Below are positions 15,716 through 24,700 of a stretch of DNA of 30,897 nt, piece after piece. Position 1 is the first letter of the stretch; each line of letters starts with the position of its first letter. This DNA comes from a virus, in IMG/VR virus record IMGVR_UViG_3300042453_002189, positions 1-30,897 of that record, one strand, 5' to 3'. A program made the position numbers and the translations under genes. The notes beneath the pieces were generated by a model. The model made no database searches and was not told where the DNA came from. It saw nothing but the letters and a program-made list of their open reading frames with translations.

Positions 15716-18700
15716 ATGGCCACCACGCTTACACCCACCATCACCGCGCCCAACCCGCTGGCTGCGCCCACTGCCCCACAAATCCCGCAATCCGCCGCGC
15801 CGCCCGCCGGCATGCTGCAGCCCTTCGAGGATCCGCGCGAGGCCGACCGCCGCCAGCACAACGAGGCAATGGCCGCGTGGTTCAGTGAAAACCGCCGCGT
15901 GGTCGATGAAGGGTTTTTGGATCCGGCCAAGGCATTTGCCGACATACCGCAAGGCTTTGCCGATAGCATCGACCAGGTGCGCATGCTGGCCGCCAATGAC
16001 GATCTGCTGCGCCTCTACAACCAAGGCGAGGATCCGCCGGCCGATGAGCTGGGCCGCTACCTGCTGCGGCTGCGGGTGGCCGAGGAGGAATTCAAGGGGC
16101 AGGGCGCGGAGAGCGAAGAGGCATTTTTTCAAAAGGGCAAAGAAAAGGCACTTAGGCGAGTGGATACAGCTACGGTGATAGCGGGGGTGGTGCAACAAGC
16201 GCGCCAATCTGCAATCCTTGATCTGCTCAATCCAGGAGAATTCCGAAATGGATGGGTTGCGGCACGCAACTCGGCAATGAGTTTGCCGGGATACGATCCG
16301 GCGGAGGACGGGGAATTGTTCCATGCATATTCCGAAACCATGCGGGATGAGCGGGAAAAGATGAAACCCTATGTGCCGCAACTGCTGGAAATGATCCAAT
16401 CGTTCAAGGATCAGGAAGGATCCGGGCCAATTACCGCCACGTTAAAAGAAGGCACCGCGATGGGGGTGTTGGGCGCAATGTTTGGCGAAAAACCACAAAC
16501 CAGCAGGACCGCGTGGGAAATCTGGCAATCGATGGCGCCCGAGCAACGGCCTGAATTCGAGCAAGCCATCGGCATTCTGGCTCGTGCACTTCCCGAAGAT
16601 CAGCAGCAAACGTTTTGGGGCAACGTGATGACCAGTGGCGGGCGCTACTTGGAAAAAGGACTCAGGGACGCATTCAACACGGCGCGCCAAATCAGCGCGC
16701 CAGCGGAATTTGACCGGCTGGCCAGTGAAATCGGACGGCCCGGTGTGGGATTTCCAGAAGAAGCTGATTCCGCGCGCGAGTTGCGCGACAGGCTGAATTT
16801 CCAATTCCGCATGGTCATGTTGCGCGAGCAGGTGGTTGATCCTGTCAAAGAGGTTTCGGAAGGGCCGGTGAGTCGGTTTTTTGAGCGCATGGCCTACGGG
16901 ACCCCAGGCGCGATCATGTCGTCTGCTGCGGCCATGTATGCCGCACCACTGCTGGCGGCATCGCTCACCGAATCCCATTACCAATCCATGCTGCAACGCA
17001 GGATGGATGCCGGTGACAGCTATGAGAAAGCCGATAAATTCGCGGCGCAAGCCGCGCCGGCAGGAATGGCACTCGAATTCATATCGGAAAAACTTGGGGC
17101 CAAGCTGCTGGGCGGAGAGCTGCCGTATTTCAACAAGGCGCTGACCCGGATCATGGACCGCATCGAAAACCCGATTGGGCGGATGGGTGCACGCTTTGCG
17201 GCTGGCGGCACACAGGAAGGGCTCACTGAAGTATCCGCCAATTACATCGACGCGGTGGTGCAAGACTTGGGGTATGCCTTGGGCGCCGATGTGGGACCAA
17301 CCAAGTGGCTGGGAGAAAACGGTGAATTCCAAGGCGATTGGGCGGAGAATCTGGATACGTTCGCACTCGGTTTCCCGCTGGCGTTCTTTGGTATCCGCGG
17401 GTCATTTGGGCGGGATGCGCGCGTCAAGGCTTTTGCAGAGGCCAGCGATTTGGAAATGAAGGCCGTAGGGTATCAACCTGGTGACATTTCCAACATTCGC
17501 GCAGGTATTGCCAGGGGATTGAATTCCGGGGAGACCGCAATCAATGCTGCATACGAAAACGTCAACCCCAACAGCCCCGAGGCCAAGGCCGCGGCGGAGG
17601 AGCTGGCCGCCAGGGAGCGCGCCCGCCGTGAGGCTGCCAACCAACTGCGCGCGTCCGGCGATCTGCCCATCATCGTGGCGGGACGCGAAGGATACACTGT
17701 GCTGGACGGCCGCACTGAGGAAACCGTGGGCACTGCCCCGAGCATGGGCGCCGCGTGGACCATGGCCCAAGCGCATTCTGATTTCCTTGCCGATCTGGAT
17801 GCCGATGCCGTGGCCTACATGAAATCCCTGCTGGAAAGCGCGGATTTCGTGCAGAAGCTCGATCCGAAACAGGAAACGCGCCTTGAACTGGGCACCGTGA
17901 TGGACCGCGCGCTTCTTGAGGCCGAGCGCCCGGAAATGGGCGCCCGCTTCGCCAAGCAAGTCGAACTGAAAGAACAGGCGGCCGGCGGCACCGGGGAAAT
18001 TTCCTACACCGTCAACGGCTGGAGCGAGTCCCAGATACGCGACAACCTGCGGCAGACCGTGAACCGAATTTTCCAAGGCGGCAGTGTGCTGACCGTCTTT
18101 CACGAATTCACCCACGGCCGGCGCCGGGCCCTGCGGGAAGCCGGCCAACTGAGCCGCGAGGAGGAGGTTTCATTCGTCCGCGCGATTGACGCTGTGCTGG
18201 CCGGCAAGCGCACCCGCGAGGGCGAGCGCCTTTCCTTCCTGCCCGAGGGCATCACCGACGAGCAGATCACCGAAGAAATGATCGACGAGGCGATTTCCGA
18301 GGTAATGGAAATGGAAATCCTGCGCAGCCGCTCTGGCGGCACCAAGCGCCGGATGCCGCAGCGTCCCGGTGCCGGCAATGTCCCCAGCGGCTTTGTCACC
18401 CGCAACCTCACCGCACTGGCCCGCCTGGCACCGGAGGCCACCCGCAAGTTCTCCGCCTTCATCGAAAGCGTGCGCGCCCACTTTGGCCAAGCGATGGCCC
18501 GCGCCCTCGCAATCAAAAAAGCCGAGCGCGAGGGCAAGTTCGATGCCGACAGCTACGACGCCTTTCTCGCCAAGCTGCTGGGGCTCGACGTGCAAGACGA
18601 TTTCAACCGGCAAACCGCCCAGGAGGCCGCCCGCATTGCCGATCCGCTTTCGCCCGAGGCCTTTGCCGCGGCCTTGAATTCCGATTACGACGTGGACGCG

Positions 18701-21700
18701 GATGATATTCCGTTTTCCATTGCACGCAGCGGCATGCGCTACCCGGAATTCCGCTTGTCACAATTCGGCCCCGTGCCAAGTTTGACCAGCAACACCGGAG
18801 TGCTGTATCCAGACGGCCATGAAATCGACCTCAGCCAAAACCAAGCGCCCGCTCAAATACCCGATGGTGGAGGAGAATTTTGGAATCAACTTTCCAAAGA
18901 CGGAAGACACGCCGCCGTATTGGGTGCATGGGAAGCCTACGAAGGCCGGGGACTGGCCGAAGACTGGATCCGCCCCGCCCTCATCGAGCCCGGCGCCAAC
19001 CCCACCGACCCCAGCGTAACGGGCTTTTGGAACTGGCTGCGCGACACGCTCAACAGCGACTTTTTCCGCGGCATCGATCCGGTCGATACCATGGACCTGC
19101 TGGTGGATATTTTCCAGCTGGAATGGTATGCCAGCGAGCGCGACAGCGGCATGGACCAGCACCACTACGTGCCAATCGCCCCGGACGGCACCGTGCTGGC
19201 CCTGCGCAACGACACCGGCCAGGCACGCTTTGCGCGCTTGCCAGACCCGAGCGCCCAGCCCGAGCTGGCGTTTTCGCTGGGACGCAGCACACCGCAAACC
19301 TTTGCCAACCGACTCCTTGACAAGATTGGCGAGCAAGCATTACGTGCTGAGCAACCAAAGGCGAAATATGAAGACAAGCGCCAACTCCTGCTCGACTTTG
19401 CGGAAAGCATCCTCAATCCGGCTGCCGAAAAGTCTGCTCAAACAGGGAACGTATCCAGACGAACCTTCGGCCCCTTACAGGTTATCCGCGAAAGGTTCGC
19501 GCAAAAGCTCCAACTCGATCCACAAATCCGATTCATTGGCGAAACGCTGACGGATCTCACGGATTTTGTGGAGCGTGCGCAGGCATTGCGCAACCCGTTA
19601 TTCGAGACGTTTTATGTGATTGCCATCAAGCGCGGAGAAACCAGCGACAAGGTGCTGGACGTGCGCGCCTACACATCACGCTGTCCCTGCGCGGCGGCCG
19701 TCACCGATCATGCCAAGGGCGTATTGGCAGGAATCACGGAACAAGCTGGCTTTTTGAAAAGCGTGGGCGCAGATGAATTGTATCTGCTGCACAATCACCC
19801 GAGCGGTGATTCCACACCTTCGTCTGCCGATTTGGCGCTGACACGGAAATACCACGCTATGATGCAAGCTGAGGGCATCAAGCTCCGTGGGCACGTGGTT
19901 ATCAATCACCGGAAATTCCACAACATCACAGTGGAGGATACCGGCGGCGGGGTCTTGGATGCCGTGGCAATGCCTGGCGAATTGGCAGATACAGGCCGGA
20001 TTGATCCATACGCATGGCCCTTGTTTGATAGTTCAATCGGCAAGCAGATTGACGATCCTTCGTTGGTGGCGGCACTCGGCCGGGAAGTTGGCGCGGCTTA
20101 CACCGACCCGGAAACCTTAATCGGCTTCATCACAGACAATCGCCACAAGGTGGTGGCAGTGCTGGCTGGATCAATCGATGATTTCATGGGGCTGACCAAT
20201 GCCGGATTGCAAAACTATGCCAGAGAACAAGGCGGAGTGAGTCTGATGCTACATGGCAAAGAAGACAGCCAAAGCAATGCGCGCCGCCTGCTGCGTCGCT
20301 TTGCAACCGCCAATCAAACCAATCGCGTTTTTGAAATGGTGGTGGAATATCCTGGTGGTTATGTGTCGGGATTGAGCGATGAAGGATACAAAATGCAAAG
20401 GATGGTCGATAATGATCGATTCTTTGGCGGAGAGGGAAACCCGGCCATGCGGGTGCAGGAAAATTCTATTTCCCTTGGCCGTGCCACCGTCACCCCCACG
20501 GCCACCACCCGCGCGTTCCAAGGGGCGGAGGGCTCGCCCAGCGTGATCGGCCCGGCGGCTTTCTCCATCGGGGCTTGGCACGGCACGTCGCATAAGGTGG
20601 GCCGCTTCAGCACGGAAAAAATCGGCACCGGCGAGGGCGCGCAGGCTTATGGCTGGGGGCTGTATTTTGCCAACGCTCTCGATGTGGCCAAGAACTACAT
20701 GGAAAACACGGAATCACGGGCCAAGGTGCAATACAGTCCGGTGCTTCGTTATGAAGGGCAACGGGTGGATGCACTTGACTGGCCAGCCGTTAAAAAGCGG
20801 GCGGCATCGGCCATTGATAGCATGGGGAAAGCACGTGCCATCGTTACGGCCACGGATCGGAATGCCAATGAATTGCTGGCAGCTATCGAATCTATTGACG
20901 AAACAAAACTTTCCTCCGGACTTGAACGATTTGGGGCGCCAACCGGCAACCTCTACCGCGTGGAACTCGACGTGGAGCAAGACGATCTGCTGGATTGGGA
21001 CAAGCCGCTGAGCGAGCAGAGTGAGAAGGTGCGCAAGATTTTCGACGCATTGGACAATACGCCGCCAGAAGGTTTCCGATTGTCTGAATGGTTGGGACTG
21101 ACAATGAAAGGCTGGTATGAAGGACCAGGGCGGCACAATCCGGCGGTAACGATGTATGCGGAATTGACCAAGCATTTCGGCCGTGCCGATGGGCAAGGTT
21201 TTGGCGGTGAAGCATCACGCAAGGCAAGCGAACTACTCGCCGCCGCCGGCATCCGCGGCATCCGCTACCTCGATGGCAACAGCAGGCGAACTTTCAAGGT
21301 TAAGCAATCAGCAAACAAATCACAATGGACGGTGATGGAAGAAATCACCGACCGCCGCTCTCCAGATTATGGTGACACGGTTCTGGCACAAGGTGGATTT
21401 GCCTCTCGGGAAGAAGCTCAACAATGGGCAGACAGGCAAGTCTCTTACAACTACGTCATCTTCGACGAATCCGCCATCAAGATCACCGAAGAGAACGGGG
21501 TGCCGGTGGACCTGTCCGAGGCAGGCGGCAGCTTTTCGCTGGGCCGCCCGTGGCCGGCGAATTTCCCCAACGTGGTGATTTCCACCACTGTGGGAAAAAT
21601 GAAATCCCACCCCAACTACACGGCCGCCAAGGCGGGCAGCGTGCGGGATGCCTTCCGGGTGGTCAATGATCTGATCAAGGTGGACCGGCTGCGCGAGCTG

Positions 21701-24700
21701 GGCCGACTGCACCCGGGGGCCATTGTGGCTGGATTGCACGCCGAGGAGGCCACCGGCATGAATAGGCTGCCGGAAGCCTTGGCCGAGGCCATCGCCCACC
21801 ATGGCAACTTGGAGCTCGATGATGAGCTGGTGATTATCAACACCCCGAAGCGCACTGGATCCACCGCCATCCACCGGCTGGCCTCGCGCCCGGAGTTTGC
21901 CGGGCAAATCCAAGCTGGCCGCCAATACATCCTGGCCGATGACGTGGCCACCCAAGGCGGCACCTTGTCCGAGGCCCGGGCCTACATCGAGGAAAACGGC
22001 GGCGAGGTGGTGGCGGTAGTGACCATGGGCGCTGCCCAGGGCGGCACTTTGCTGGCCATGTCTGAAAAAACACGGCTTGCACTGGAGCAGAAATTCGGCA
22101 ACGATGCACTCAATGAATTCGCCAGCGACACCGGGCTCTACGGCGGCCAATGGCAAGCCTTCACCAACAGTGAAGGACAAGCCATCCTCCGATATTCCAA
22201 GCTCGAAACTGCGGCGGATGCAATTCTTGCAGCAAGACAAGCAGCAGGCCCAGCGGGAGCTGCGCAGCCTGCGGGCCAACCAGAACTGATCCAAGGCCGC
22301 TTCCAGGGCTTTTCCCTTGGCAGGCCCGGGGCGGCCGGGCAGATTGGCGGCATCCAAACCAACCAGCCCGGCGGGGCCAACATCGGTGACGCGGCCCTGC
22401 CGGAAAGCAAGCTGCACCAACGAATCAAGGAAGTAATTCCGCTACAAGCAAATGGGGAATATGCCATCGCTATTGTTGAAGATTATGGAGTGAAAGAGCA
22501 TGCATTCAGGCACGGGGACGGAATGGTCGCTGTAATATCGGAAAGTTCTCACCGCTGGCCGCAAAGAATTGAAAATCATTTATTCCGACTTTTCCAAGAA
22601 GTGATCGGCCGCGAAAAGCTAGGTCCAGACACTTATATCAGGGTGACGAATTCAAAGGATGATTTCAAATATTTGAAGGAAGGAATTCACCATGGAAGCA
22701 AAAATCATGGATTGAATGATTTCGACACAGAAACGGACCCGAATGAAGGTGGTATCAGCGTTTCCAGATATTTCGAGTTTCCTGCAAAATACGCATACCT
22801 GGTAAAAGGGGAAAGAATCACGACTGGCACCGATGGGGAACCTGTGCTGGACGCGGCAACGGCCAGGCCAATCGGATCACTTACGACTTATGAAACGCTG
22901 GTCAAAAAACTCGGTGAATGGGAAGACCGCCCGCGCAAGCTGAGTGAAAAATTCTTTTTTTCCAATGCTTCAAAGTCAGCCCCTTGGCTATATGGTGGAG
23001 TTAGTCCAAAGCCTGATTTGATCGCTCATCCTTTTAACCAGTCCCCCCCGGCGGATTCCGGGGCGGCATCTTTGGCCCCCTCCCGCGGGCTGGACCTGAT
23101 GCGGATGAATGCGCTGGACCGGGTGCGCAACCCGCGGCGGCGGGCGGAGATATTCCAGCGCATTTCCCGCGAGTTTGAGCGGCTCAAGCTGGATGCCGAG
23201 CGCTTCGAGCTGGTGGCCGGCAGCAAGCGCATGCGCAAGAGCCTGCTCAAGGAGGCGGCCATGCGCGAGGCGGTGCGGCGCGAGGAGCTGGAAAACGACG
23301 TGTATGCGCGGCACTGGGAGCTGCTGAGCAATGAGGACTTGGTGCGCATCAAGAGCCAGCCGGTGCACGCCGCGCTGGCCGATCCTGACAGCCCGCTGCG
23401 CGGCCGCCTGATGAGCCGCAGCGCGGCCATGAAGCACCGCGCGGAGTTGTTTGGCGAGGACTACAAGGGCGGCGAGTGGGACGGCAGCGACGGGCTTTCC
23501 CGCTCGATCTTTGGCGGCACTCTCACGCCCGACCAGGCGGCCCAAGAGCTCTACGACGAGGGGCTCATCAACAGCCCCGATGTGGACACCCTCTGGCAGG
23601 CGCTTCACAGCGAGCAGGCGCAAGTGGGCGCGATGAAAGAGCAACTCGCCCAAGTGCAGCAGCAGCTGCGCGCCGCGCGCACCACCGCCAAGCAGGAGGC
23701 CAACGACTGGCTGCGCCAGGCTGGCGAGGGGCAGGCGGCCAACTACTCGCCCAAGCAGGAAATCCTGCGCGCCCTGGCATCGATGCAGGCGATCCTGCGC
23801 GCGCTGCCGCCGCCGGTGCGGGCCAAAATCGGCGGGATCATGGACATTGCCCGGGCTGGCAGTGAGGAGGCGCGTCTGGCAATTCTCAAAGACACCATCG
23901 CCAAAAGCGACCGCGAGCTGGAAAAATGGATGCGCGAGACGCTCGACCGCGAATTCCGCGATCTGCTCGAGCGCACGCGGCCCGAGCGCGATGAGGCGGG
24001 CAAGCGGCCCAAGGGCAAGATCGGCGCCAACGTGCATGACTTGTTTCGGTCCATCGAGGATGCCATGTTCCTGGACGCCGCGGAAACCGAGGCCGAGGCC
24101 ACCCGCCTGGAAAGCCTGGCCGAGGCTGAGGCCACCACCGCAGAGCAGGCCGCCCACCTGACCTTGGAAGCCAATCTGGTGCGCTTGGTGGGCGACTGGC
24201 GCAAGGCGGATGCCGCCCGGCGGGAAATGGCCTTGGCGGAGGCGACCAGCGCCTATGCCGGTGGCTACCTGCAGGCTCAAATCAAAGCCGCCCAAAAGCG
24301 CGAGCGCATCACCCGCCGCCGCGCGGATCTCAAGCACGACACCGGCCGGGCCGGGGAGCGCATGGAGCGGGTGAATGCGGAGATCAAGGCCCGCGGCACC
24401 AAGCTGGGCCGCACCCGCGAGGCACTGCTCTCCATCTTCAGCTTCGACCAGATGCTCGGGCTGGTATTTGGCGAAGGCAGCGCCACCGCCCGCTCGTTTG
24501 CCGAGTGGGAACTGCGCGCCGCCAATGCCAAGGAGGATGCCATCCAGCGCACGCACAATGCCGTGGAGGCGCTGCTCAACGATCTGGCCGGCAATCCGCT
24601 GGCCGGGGAGAAACTGCGCTACAAGCTGGCCACCGAGCGCACCGTGGAGTGGATCGACTGGCAAGGCCGCAAGCAGACCGCCACCGAAATGGAGGCGGTA

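Noticed and set aside
15716-17600. T7 gp16-like lytic transglycosylase domain at the N-terminus of the giant protein
   Set aside because: No SLT-type ES...GxxQ...NI motif series was found there; the wall-degrading domain is the GH24 module of the preceding gene.
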